Shown one piece after another: positions 23,881-34,918 of a DNA stretch of 64,000 nt (positions are counted from its first letter, which is position 1; every line of letters starts with the position of its first letter). Source of the DNA: Linnemannia hyalina (taxonomy: Eukaryota; Mortierellomycota; Mortierellomycetes; Mortierellales; Mortierellaceae); contig JAHRHY010000002.1 of NCBI GenBank assembly GCA_019671135.1, positions 3,301,501 through 3,365,500 of the forward strand, read 5' to 3'. A model generated the notes under the pieces. It did not search any database. It was not told the origin of the DNA and was given only the letters and a program-made list of their open reading frames with translations. A program made the position numbers and the translations under genes.

Positions 23881-24479
23881 GCTCGATGGGTTGGTGTGTG
23901 CAGTTTGGCGCCGAGGTATGGAGGAAGTGAGTTGGTGTGTGTGTGTGTGCGTGCGTGTGTATACGTGTGAATGTGTGTGGGGCGAGTAGGGTCCTCTGAT
24001 AGGGTTGGCCAAAAAAAAAAGTGAGAGCCAGGCACAGCGAACAAAAAAGTCACGTCTGGAAGAATGAGTTTATCGGAGAGGGGACTAAGGTCGACAATGG
24101 GGCACCCTGTGGGAGGTATGGTATGAGAAAGTGGAGTGAATGTACAATAGAGGGGGGGGGGGTACTGAGAGTGAATGGCAAGGAGCGAAGAAGAACGGAG
24201 TAAAAGTACAATGAGTAAAAAGGAGAGAATGCGATTAGGAGTGAGAGAGTGCGAGTGCAGAACAAGTGTAGGTAATGAGAAGGCGAGGATTATGTACGAG
24301 GTGCGACAGAAAGAGGAGCAGGGTGAGATTACAAAGGATAACAAGGGAGAAGGCGTATGCGCAAGAACAAAAACAAAGAAAGAAAAAGAAGAGCGAGAAA
24401 TGATTATAATCGTTGGGTGTGTAGACAAAGAGAAGGAAAAAGAAGGAAGGGAGTGGGGAGAAAGTCAAGAAGGAAGAAA

Positions 24480-24536
24480 GGGAAAGGGAAAGGGAAAGGG
24501 AAAGGGAAAGGGAAAGGGAAAGGGAAAGGGAAAGGA
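24480..24536 (+). repeat. (GGGAAA)9 hexanucleotide array, G-quadruplex candidate
   Basis: Nine tandem GGGAAA units on the plus strand. The G3-N3 spacing repeated more than four times satisfies the standard G-quadruplex sequence rule. It lies about 600 bases upstream of the Cdc7-like kinase start, on that gene's template strand. Confidence 0.85.
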
Positions 24537-25106
24537 AGAAAAACGGAAAAAGGGGGAAGAAGAAGAAAGGCAGAAGAACAAGAAAAGAAGAGAAGAAAAG
24601 AAAGGGAAGGGGATACTACTGCTAGTGTATGTGTGTTATGTGAGTGGTGGACTGAGCGATGCAAACAATACTGCACCGAGCCGCGTGTGCGTGGCAATGG
24701 AAGGGCAGACAGACATGGGCGAAGGAGACAAGACAGGAGAGAAAGGGAAAGGGGCATCGTACATAACATGTATATCGCCCTCTATTCAATCGTTGTTATA
24801 TAAGCATTGGCCATTGGATATGAACGAAGAAGCGAGGGAGAGGAGGGCAAGCAACCAACACCACCACCTACTCTATGCGCTCATGAAATGAACAAGGGCT
24901 ACTCATAGCCTTACAGTCCTTTCAGTCGCAACAGCCGAAGCCAGGCACATGGTACAATGCACTCTTTACATCCACAGGCACGGAAAATTGACGCTGTCGT
25001 GTCGATGCAAACATGATGGACACTCATTCACTCATGCCAATCGATATATTACAATACCATGGTCGATGGCGTTGGATTAACAGGGCCTTGGCCTTACCTC
25101 ACTGGC

Positions 25107-25110
<4 letters not shown>

Positions 25111-25137
<27 letters not shown>

Positions 25138-25175
25138 TTGACTCTTCTTCTTCTTCTTCTTCTTCTTCTTCTTCT
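25111..25175. repeat. Compound microsatellite (TC)n then (TTC)n
   Basis: A TC run (25111-25137) and a TTC/CTT run (25144-25175) separated by a few bases. Both are perfect or nearly so, and lie in the long spacer. Confidence 0.9.
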
Positions 25176-27780
25176 GTTAGGGCACATGGGGATGATATGT
25201 GAATAGTTGTTTTGATTTTTCTTATTCAGGGGCAAAAGAAACTCTGTTATGCCATGTCGCTGCTTGCTTGTTCTTTGTTTGTTTGCTTGCTTGTTTGCCC
25301 TTCTTTTTCACATTCATATCAATTCGATTGGACTGAACATGCACAAACAAAACAACATTGTCAACATCATGAAGAGGAGAGCGTGTGATCCTCATCGCTA
25401 ATAAAGCCAAACACTACTAACAACAGCATCTCTGCTTGGCTTTTCAGATCCTCACCGCCAATATGTCGCTCGTTTTTTGTTTTCTCTTTACTGTTGTTGT
25501 TGGTTTAATTTGCTATCGGCTCTTTCCTATAAATGTGCCATGCTGTTGTTGATGTTGTTGCTACATGGGATCTGATGTTTGTGAATGCCTGTGTGTCTTC
25601 TGTATCACTATACTCTAATGGCGCTATCTAACATAGCATGCATTGCGCATGGGCAAAGAAAGGAGAGGACAAAGAGCGGAAGAATTAAAAAGGACAAAGA
25701 GTGGTACGATACTCCTATCTGTGGTTGCCCTTGGGTGCTCCCGAGGAGAAAAAAATGATGGCCGGGATCATGTTCCAGTATTCTATTCCTCCTTCTCTGC
25801 AAAAGTCGTGTACTTTAGGTGTGGTCTAGTTGGCGCGCCCTTCCATCTTCCGTCGTCGTGAGGGCTTATGCAATGTTGTAAGGAGATGCAGATTCAGAGA
25901 CAGAAAAGGGTCGAGGAGAAAGGAGGAGGAGGAGCATGCATCAAGACTTGGCACAATTAGAATGCATTGTTCACTGTACCAATAAATGGAGGGAAGGCGA
26001 TTAAGAGAGAGCACAGGATGGGCGGGCCTTTGTTTATTACAAGAGAGGTGGAGAGAGGAACGGAGCATGTCCACACACCTGCGCCACTTCAGTTTTGGAG
26101 GGAAAAGCGTAAATAAATAAAAAATGATCACAAGGTCCAAGGTAGCCATCGGAGTCATGCCCCCTCTTTTCGCTCTCGCTGCCTTTCACCTTTTCCTCTC
26201 TTCCCTCCCTTTTCTTTCCTGCCCTTTTCTTCCTTTCTTCGCCCATTCAACTCCACTCCACTCGCTCATAGTGAATAAGGGAGTGAATGAGTCCTCTCTT
26301 ATTTCAATCCTTTAATCCTCCTCAGCGATCACTCGCAACGGCTATTCATGGTCGCACAAGCGCACCACTCATCACCTTCCTACTATCCCTCCTCCTGCTT
26401 TCCTACTTTCCTCACTTTTGTAACCCTTCCTTCCCACTCATTCGATCACCACCCTCCATTTTTCTCTTTCCCTCGCTTTTTTTTACTTTTCGCTTCTTGT
26501 CATCCTTCGAACCTTCTTTGTCAACCCTCAGTCATTCCTTTTGTCGCTTCTTGAAATTCCTGACAGAATAGGGGACAGAGTAAAGGACGAATGAGATCTC
26601 AAATGTTGGGGAGAGGGCAAAAATAAAATAAAGAAGGAGAAGTGCCTTGAGAAGTTACAAGACTGGATTCATGCTGCAAGGTCAAAAAACGCTGTTCGCT
26701 GCAAGACATGAGCACGTTATTGTCGTTGAAACTTTAGCACCCCCTTTGTGGAAATCGACCCTCGATTTCGAAAAAAACAGGGGTTATCTACTGCACCTTT
26801 TTTTTGAGCGCTTCTGAGCCTGTGTACGTCATTGTCACTTGTTTTGCGAGCACCAGAACGCTGTTGCGGGCTAGGAGAAAGCTCCGTTTGACAATAGAGG
26901 AGAGGTTTATGTTGTAGTTCTAAGGGTCCATCTTACATCAAGCTGCAGTCAAAGGCAATGAAGCCAAACCCATCGACTCTAGGCTCGGGCGCAAAAATAT
27001 CTAAGAAATGGAGGCAGAATGAGATGCGCCAAAAAAAAATGCGCCCGATTGCGTCGCTTCTTCATGTTTGTGTGCGCCTTGTGGGGTTTTTTATGTTGAT
27101 GCAACATTGCTGCCATTGTGCGACCTTGCCATTGTCAGATATGTCTTTGTTGCCAAAGAGGTGTCCAGCCAGGACGCTGTTCCACTCGCTGCTTTCATTT
27201 TGCTGTGCCTGCCTATTATCAGTTATCCGATTGCTTTGATCAACATCCGACTCTTCCGTTCGTCGACCGATCCAGGTACACTACTTTCTCGATTGATTTG
27301 AGCAAATCAGTGTGCAGGGTGCAATGTCAGTGATTGTTGACCCCTGCACTCGGTCTTGGAGATTGTTGTTTTAGTGGCGCTCAGGGACGGAGGCTGTACA
27401 TTAAGGGTCCGAGGAATACCCAGTCACATATTTTTATTTTTCAATCAATTGAGAGGCATTTTTTTTTTTGAGGGAGAAAGAAAGAAAAAGAGGAAGAGGG
27501 GCTGCTCCTTCGTTCGTTCTTTGTTCTCTAACCCATCCACACTTGGCTCTCTCCCTTTTGCTGGCATCTCTTCTTTACTGCTCAAGTGCTGGCTTTCTTC
27601 CTTTCTCTTCCTCCTCTCTGTCGTTCTCTTGTATATTACTATTACTCAGCCAGCACTCAATTCTTCCTCTCATCAGCCAGCACTCATTCTTCTCCCCTTC
27701 ACATTCCATTCCTTTCTTTACTGAATCACTTTTTTAACATCTCCTCAACTTTGCTAATCTCCTTTCTCTAACCGTTGACA

Positions 27781-30700
27781 ATGGTTTCCGTTACCGTCGA
27801 CTCACAGCTCTTGAAAAAGAGTAACTCTGCATTCCACGCCCGCAGAATCCAATTCAAAGAGTCCACCCGCCTCGACCTCAAGCAGGAGCGACTCAAGAAG
27901 AAGTACAGACCCGTCAACGCACCGTTGGCCAATGACGGACCAACCAAATTTGCCCCTTCTGCTGCTATGGTTCCTTATTCCGGAAACTCTACTTCGGCGT
28001 CAAAGGCCACCGAGGATCGCAATGGATTCCGCTTGCCTGCAACTATCCTCTTCAGCAAGGAGAAGGTCCACGTGAACTGGCCACAGCCTCGCCCCATCGG
28101 CCCCGGACTCAACAACCTCGGCAACACCTGCTTCCTGAACTCTGTCCTCCAGTGCCTCACCTACACCGCACCCCTCGCCAACTACCTCCTCTCCGGCCAC
28201 CACAGCAACTCTTGTAAGTTATTTTTCTTAAAAAATTTACTGTTTTCTGTCGCTTTTCATTAATTGTGGGCTAATTTGTCCATGTCAAATTGACCGCCAG
28301 AAACTAACTTTAGACTTTTTCTTGAAAAACGATAGGCAAAACAACAAACTTCTGTATGATGTGTCTACTTGAAACCCACGTCGGCCGCTGCTTCACACGT
28401 CAAATGAGCGAAGCTATCTCTCCAAAAGCCATCGTAGGACGTCTCAGGAGTAAGTGCGAATCAACAAGATTTATGTTTTGCGTAAACCGGATACTAAAGG
28501 CATGAGGAAGTGTACTCGATACTCATCAAACATTTTGCGCCTGGGGTCACTTATCTAGATATTGCAAAGCAGTTCAGGATTGGTCGTCAAGAAGATTCCC
28601 ACGAGTTTGCGAGATACCTGGTCGATGGTCTGCAAAGGAGCTGTCTCCTTGGATATGACAGGTATGACTTAATTGCCATGACTGAAAGTATTACGTCTAT
28701 ATCTTTACTCTCATTCCTTCTTCCGGCATGACCTTTCTCACTCACATTCTCTAATCTTATAAACACTAGCAAATTGGACGATCGGATCAAGGAGACAACA
28801 GTGGTTCACCAGATCTTTGGAGGGTACTTCCAGAGTCAGGTCAAGTGCATGCGGTGCGGCCACGAATCTAATACCTTTGAGACATATTTGGACGTCAGCT
28901 TGGACATCAAGGGCGCCGACAGCGTGCAGAAAGCATTCCGCGATTATACCTCCCCAGAAATTCTCAGCAAGGGCAACCAGTACAAGTGCGAGAAGTAAGT
29001 TCAGGAACCTTTTGATATGGATCTGAGGGCTGGCATTATTATGGATAGGGTGACCAAGATGACCGGTTCTGACCAAATAGTACTTTAACTACGTATAACT
29101 TAGGTGCAAGATCCTTGTCGATGCCAAGAAGCAGATGACCATCTACGATGCCCCCAACATTCTCAGTATCCACCTCAAGAGATTCACCTTCACTGGCCAA
29201 AAAATCAACAGACACGTCCGATTTGAGCCAACACTGTCGCTCAACTCATTCATGAGCAAGAACAAAGATCATGGCGACCTGAACTACAGCCTGTACGCCG
29301 TCCTTGTCCACGCCGGTGGATCATGCCACAGCGGACACTACTACTGTTACGTCAAGAGTTCCAACGGACTTTGGTACTCTATGAACGACTCCCACGTAAG
29401 TCTTGTTTTCAGGAGCGTTGTTATTATGTTTTTACAGACGTGGAACTTGTTCATTAATTAGCGACATTATTTTGCCAAACAATAGGTAGGTGTTGTCAGT
29501 CTGAACACCGTTCTCAGCCAAAACGCATACATGCTCTTCTATACCCTGGACAAGAAGGGATCTATGAAGTCGCCATCAGCCAACGGAGTCAAGGTCAATG
29601 GTATGGTGAACGGAGCCAAGGCGGTGTCCGCTCAGATCAAGCGACCAAGATTGGATGGCGATGAGGTTGGAGCCAAGGTAGATCGTTCGGCCTTGGGTCT
29701 CAAGCGTCCCAAGGTCGATACCAACGGAGTCAAGGTCAATGGTACAGCAAACGGAATCAAGATCACACCCAACCTCGCCAAGCGGCCACTGCTGGCTGAT
29801 GATGATGAGGCCGACGTCAAGAAGCGTGTCAAGATTGATGAGTCTGCTGCCCCTGTCAACATGCAGGAATTGTCCAAGGAGGAGAGAATCCGGTTGAAGA
29901 AGGAGAGGAAGAGAGCTAAGAAGTTGGCGAAGCTGAACGGGTCAAACCAAACCGCTTCTTTGAACGACTACGAGCTTGCCATCTCACCGGCATCCTCCTC
30001 CTCCGCTGCTGTGCCAACAAAGGCCATCTTTGGCGTGCCCGTGCCCAATACCGGTGCGGTTGCTTCCAAGAACAAGAGTCCTCTGGCCGATCTGGATCTC
30101 ATCCCCACCCCCAAGTCTGTTGTCGCCAAGCCCACATCGATCACAATCCCCGCCGCAATCACGATCCCCACCGCGAGACACAATGACTGGAAGGTGATTG
30201 AGGGTGCTATGAAGTCTCCTTCTGCCGATGACCGTCAGCTCATGTTGATGGAGCAAAAGCCAAAGAAGGAGTACAAGGATCGGGAGGATGAGCAGGATGC
30301 CGAGTCTGCCAAGGAGGAAGCTGAGCAGGACGGATGGACTATCAAACCCAAACCAACCACCCAGCCTATCATTGTGGCGCACAACGAGGCTTCGACCTCC
30401 AAGCGTGAGAAGCTGCAGTCATTGATTGAACGCGAGTCCGAGTTCAAGAGTGCCGAGGTCAAGGAGGCCATTTTGGGAGAGCAGAAGCACATGCTAGGCA
30501 GCAAGGTTTCGACATGGGAGGAGCCAAGCTATGCGTTGACCAAGGCCCGTGAGGAAGTTTTGCGGACTTTGAAGCCCAAGCATCACCGTCCTGATGCCTA
30601 TGATGTTGATTACGATCGTGGCAAGATCAAGAAGGTCAAGACCAAGAACGTCACGGATGGTCCAGCTGTCGGAGCCAAGATCGGCAACAAGTTCCAGAAG

Positions 30701-30889
30701 GAACAGGACGTCCGCAACCTCGTGAAGGTAATTTGTCTATAATTTTGTTTTGCCACTTGAATGTGTTTTTGATGCAGCAGTCAAATCGGTTCTTTACTGA
30801 TACCTATACTTTCTGTTTTCATGTACTTATAGCCCAAGTTCAACAAGAACAAGAAGAACGGTGGCAAGAAGATCCCTAGCGAGCTGTAA
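27781..30889 (+). CDS. USP36: USP36/Ubp10-type nucleolar ubiquitin-specific protease
   Basis: Predicted 837-aa cysteine protease that removes ubiquitin; family members work in the nucleolus on ribosome biogenesis and histone H2B. Exons: 27781-28213, 28336-28449, 28511-28661, 28770-28994, 29104-29395, 29486-30727, 30833-30889. The USP domain (about 105-430) has the Cys box GLNNLGNTC117FLN, the QEDSHEF motif, a zinc ribbon of two CxxC pairs (KCMRC and KCEKCK, the latter across an exon junction) and the His box CHSGH386YYCYV followed by WYSMNDSHV. The short exon 3 uses a weak acceptor (GGAAG) after a strong TACTAAA branch site. The C-terminal half is Lys-rich ([11 protein letters not shown]) and ends in a basic block, [12 protein letters not shown], after a [14 protein letters not shown] motif that I recall from USP36 tails. 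This fits nucleolar targeting. Start chosen by position and Met context. Confidence 0.92.
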
Positions 30890-31853
30890 TCGGGCTACGT
30901 TGCCGTCCTGTCGTTTTCTCATTTTCTCATTCCTTTTCCTCTGCCTTCCACATCACAAAAAAAAAATTGCTTTTCAGTTTTTGTTTTTTCCCCTTGTATC
31001 TTAGTTTTGCATTTTCCATAACTCTTCTCATTTCATTTGCACGATCATCATTCTTTCATGTTTACCTTCATAATTCATCAAAAAATATTCAGTCATCTCA
31101 ACCATTATCCTCTTGTTTACCTCTTTGCTCATGACTTGGCAGTGGTTGAAAAGCACTGGCCTTTGTTTTGATTGATCGCAGTTCAATTCAGGGAGAATGG
31201 AGTACACGTGCAAGAAATAAGGTTTTCATCAGGTACCATCATACTTCTGATCGATGGGTCGCCTTCACTTGCTCGCCGAGGTCACCATCTCTTGTGAATA
31301 ACTTGTACTGTGCGCTGTAGTTGTTGTGTGGGCTGGCTTGTGGAGGTGTTCGCCACAAGGGTGCAAAGTAGCTGGTCATTTGATTTTGCTTGTCGGCGTT
31401 TGTTTGTTTTGTTGCGAAAAAAGAGAGAGAGAAGCAGTTGTTAAGGAGACATGAAGAGTAGGGTGACATGTTGAGCTTGGACCCTTGGCAAGTGGAGTGT
31501 CAACAAATGGAAGATTCATCTCATCTGACTTGTTTTTTTTGGTGGAAAAAAAGGTGGCGGGAAGGACCCATCCGCAGTTCAAGATCTTTTCGTTCATTTT
31601 TCATACCTGATGACATGGGTGAGATACAGATGAATAGATCTATGATGAATTCTCAACTATCGGGATTTGGAGTATCGAGTCCTCCGCCCAACCCTACAAA
31701 GATGTGTAAGGTCTCACGTGACTTATTCCTTCAATTGCACTTGTGTGAACTTTTCCCCACCACCCCGCCTTTTCTCACTGTGCTCCGTCACTCCTTCCCT
31801 TTGCTCACTTTTTCCCTCCCTTTTTCACCTCCACTCACCACAACTTTACATCG
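30890..31853. other. Spacer between USP36-like and ABCD4-like genes
   Basis: Holds the 3' UTR of the deubiquitinase (T-rich, 30900-31100) and the promoter of the transporter. A CTCACGTGAC element at 31714-31723 lies about 130 bases before the start codon, followed by a pyrimidine-rich leader. No coding sequence is supported. Confidence 0.5.
31714..31723. promoter_or_regulatory. E-box CTCACGTGAC, one mismatch from CLEAR element
   Basis: The decamer differs at one base from GTCACGTGAC, the CLEAR element that TFEB-class bHLH factors bind at animal lysosomal genes (established in animals). Here it sits about 130 bases upstream of a gene related to the lysosomal transporter ABCD4. Functional equivalence in a fungus is inference. 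Confidence 0.4.
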
Positions 31854-34800
31854 ATGTATCGTTTGCTCCCGACTGAAGAGGACGCCAGGGAGGAGGACCA
31901 CACAGCATCCGGATCGACCTTTGACCCAGAAACATCAACTCCCAGACGACCCCTCCAGTCCATGGCTCAAATGTTCAAGTCCATTGCTCCCTCATTCCTC
32001 TACCCAGGTGGTGACAATGGCTCCTCTTCTTCTACTCCCTCATGGCGACCATGGTCAACACCCTCAAGAGCAGGAAACAACAACACCTCAAGGAACCGGC
32101 AGCGCAACACCAGCAACACCAGTGGCCATACCAACAGGAGCCAGCACCAGCAGCAACAGCGCTACAACCACGGCGGGCTCGGATACCAGCTGCCGGTAAA
32201 GAAAAAAGTCGAGTACAAGTTGGATCGTCTGTTTCTGAAGAGGATTTCCCGGCTGTTTGAGATCCTGTTCTCGAAGCAGTCAAAGGTGACATGGTTGTAC
32301 ATTGGTATGACTTTGTTCTGCTGTCTGAATGAAGGCATTGTGTACTTTGTCGGGACGATCCCCTCGAGGTACTACAAGGTCTTAGGCGACAAGGATTCGG
32401 CAGCCTTCTTCCGTTTACTGATGATTTCTCTATTCACTGTTTTCCTTGCTGGATTCGTAAGTTGTTCTTTTTTTTTTGGCTGCTGCAATTGAGTCCCATT
32501 TTCACCACCCTGGTTGTTCAATTGAACTGTCTTTAACGCTGCTCCTCTTTTTTCTTCAATGCCTGCTAGGGAAAGAGTGTGATCTTTTTGATGGGCAGTT
32601 TGTTGTCACTGGAGGCAAGACGGACGTTGACGCTTTACTTTCACCGGATCTATATTCAGCCAAAGCTCTTTTACCGGATCCTCACTATGCACGACGAAGA
32701 AATCGACAACCCGTAAGTTTTTCTGGACCCTTGCACCTCGTCTGAGTCGGAGTTATGCGCCGCCAAAGTAGAAGACTGATTGTCTACATTGCGCATTGAC
32801 ATTCATACCGTAATTTTCTGTCGCATCTTTTAGCGACCAGCGAATCACTCAGGATATCGACAAGTTGGCAGAGGCGCTCCGGAAGATGGTCGAGGATTTG
32901 ATCATCAGCCCGCTCTCGATTGCATTCTACACCTGGCAGTGCTGGCAGATGACGGGATACATTGGACCGTTGTGTATCTATGGCTACTTTATCTTCAGCG
33001 CCATCACCAGTCGACTGTTGATCAACCCAATTATTGATGCAATCTTTTTCAAGGAGTCGGCTGAGGGCTACTTCCGATTCCTGCATGTCCGCTTCCGCCA
33101 GTTTACAGAGTCGATTACGTTCAGCCGTGGAGAAGGCGAGGCGAAGACGGCGGCGGATGATTCTCTGGAAAAGTTGCTGTGCTCCCAGCTCAACGTTATC
33201 TACAAGGAGGTCCCACTCAAATGTAAGTCCTGAGCATAATGGCCTTTTCTTTTGTGTCCTGTCTCTGGAAGTGGTAAGCATTGACGCCTGTTTCATTTTT
33301 CTTATGAATAGTCTTGCAGCAGAGCGTCTCTTACTTTGGATCGATTTTGAGCTATGTGATCATTGCGATTCCCATCTTTCTCGGCATCTACGATGACTTA
33401 CCAGCCTCCGACCTTTCAGCCATCATCAGCAAGGTATTATTTTCTTGGAGTATCTCTGTCCAGATGTCATACACAACAAAGCTGATCAAGAAGCGCACCG
33501 CTTAACGATACTACTTTCTTTTCTCTTCTAGACTTCGTTCGTCTCAATGTATCTGACATACCAGTTCTCGCAGATCATCAAGTGCGGCACAGAGTTCTCG
33601 GATTTGGCCGGATACACATCTCGATTGGGTCAGCTCATGGAGGCGCTGGATATGCTGAGCACAGAGATGGAGAACATTGCGATCGATTACCCTCATGAGG
33701 AGTCCTTGTCGATGGATTCTTCGATCCGGCTCGAGAACGTTACTTTCAGCACCCCTGCAGGAGAAGTTATTGTTTCTGGTAAGCAATTGAGCTCACGGCG
33801 CGTTGAATATTGAAGGTAGTGGATTTTTTGGAATGCAAACTCACTCTTCGCTATTTTTTTTTCTACTGTAGGATTCACGCATCGTTTTGAGGCTGGCGTC
33901 AACACTGTCATTGTTGGACCAAACGGTAATAACAGGAATGCATTTTTTTCATGCAACAGGATGTAACGTTGCGCAACCGTCGATACTCATGTAGTAAAAA
34001 AATCATGTTCGTTTGATCGCTCATAGGTTCTGGCAAGACTTCGATTCTGCGTGTTATGGGAGGCTTGTGGCCGGTCAGCAAGGGTAAGTTTCTCATTCAG
34101 GAAAACAAGACATGGTCAACTCTGTCCGTGAACAAGATTGAACGAGTTTTAACACGACGCTTTTTTTTGTATTTTTTTGCTCCCTTCGATGACTACAACA
34201 GGGCAAGTCATATTGCCACACCAGTACCGCAAGGATGTGATCTTCCTTCCCCAGATGCCTTACATGACATACGGCACGCTTCGGGAGCAATTGGTGTATC
34301 CGCACAAAGAGATGGCCTCTTCAGTAACGGATGCTGATATCCTGAGGGTGCTCAAGTTGGTCCGTCTGGAGCATTTAGTAGAGACTGTGGAGGACTTTGA
34401 CCAGGTTTATACGTTGGACTGGAACAAGATGCTTTCGCCAGGCGAGCAGCAAAAGTTGGCGTTTGCGCGGTTGTTTTATGTCAAGCCTATCTTTGCCGGT
34501 AAGTCTTTTTTTTTTTGCAATGGTTTCTTTTCAGTAATGAAGCTGTAAATGTTGCAGCCTTGTAACACGGACAGGAAACTGACAACTTACTTTCTTGCTT
34601 TGCTCCCTTGAAACAAAAGTGCTGGACGAGGCGACGTGTTCAATGGACATAATATCCGAAAAAGAAATGTTCAGACAATGTCGATTGCTCAATATTACCT
34701 GCATCACAGTCTGTCACCAGGCCAGTCTAGAAAAGTACCATCAACAACGAATTGCGCTCGATGGGCATGGTGGGTGGTCTTGCTCTGGGATCGCTTCGCC

Positions 34801-34918
34801 CAGGCCTCGGTCGCAGTCTTTTGGAGGCGTTGGTAGTGGTGCGCTGTCGGCGCTGACGACGACGACGGATGATGTTGAGATTGATACCCTTGCAGGAGCT
34901 GTGGATGATTATGAGTAA
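31854..34918 (+). CDS. ABCD4: ABCD4-like half ABC transporter (lysosomal cobalamin family)
   Basis: Half transporter of 736 aa in ABC subfamily D. Exons: 31854-32456, 32570-32712, 32834-33222, 33312-33433, 33532-33778, 33872-33925, 34027-34083, 34202-34498, 34620-34918. A ~120-residue polar Ser/Asn/Gln-rich N-terminus precedes the membrane domain, which contains the subfamily motif NPDQRITQD and [17 protein letters not shown], closer to my recollection of ABCD4 than to peroxisomal PXA1/PXA2. The nucleotide-binding domain has Walker A GPNGSGKTS (about 517-525), signature LSPGEQQK, Walker [12 protein letters not shown] and a switch His in VCHQASLEK. The LSPGE signature instead of LSGGE is also seen in ABCD4. 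In animals ABCD4 exports vitamin B12 from lysosomes with LMBD1. The fungal substrate is unknown. Walker A is split by an intron after GPNG. A peroxisomal fatty-acyl transporter is the main alternative. Confidence 0.87.

Larger units (their letters stand above)
23881..27780. other. 3.9 kb gene-poor spacer between divergent genes
   Basis: Contains the promoters of the Cdc7-like kinase (-) and the USP36-like gene (+). It is dominated by simple sequence: GT/GC runs (23935-23975), a purine-rich block (24180-24620) with a GGGAAA hexamer array, a (TC) run at 25111-25137 followed by a TTC/CTT run to 25175, and pyrimidine-rich leaders (26160-26560 and 27450-27770). Most open frames here are low-complexity. 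One exon-like stretch at about 27140-27275 is discussed in the findings. No tRNA-like T-loop or box was noticed. Confidence 0.5.

Noticed and set aside
24175..24891. A 238-residue plus-strand frame rich in Lys, Glu and Gly
   Set aside because: It is produced by a purine-rich region with the GGGAAA array; there is no start context, splice structure or motif, and it lies in the promoter region of the kinase gene.
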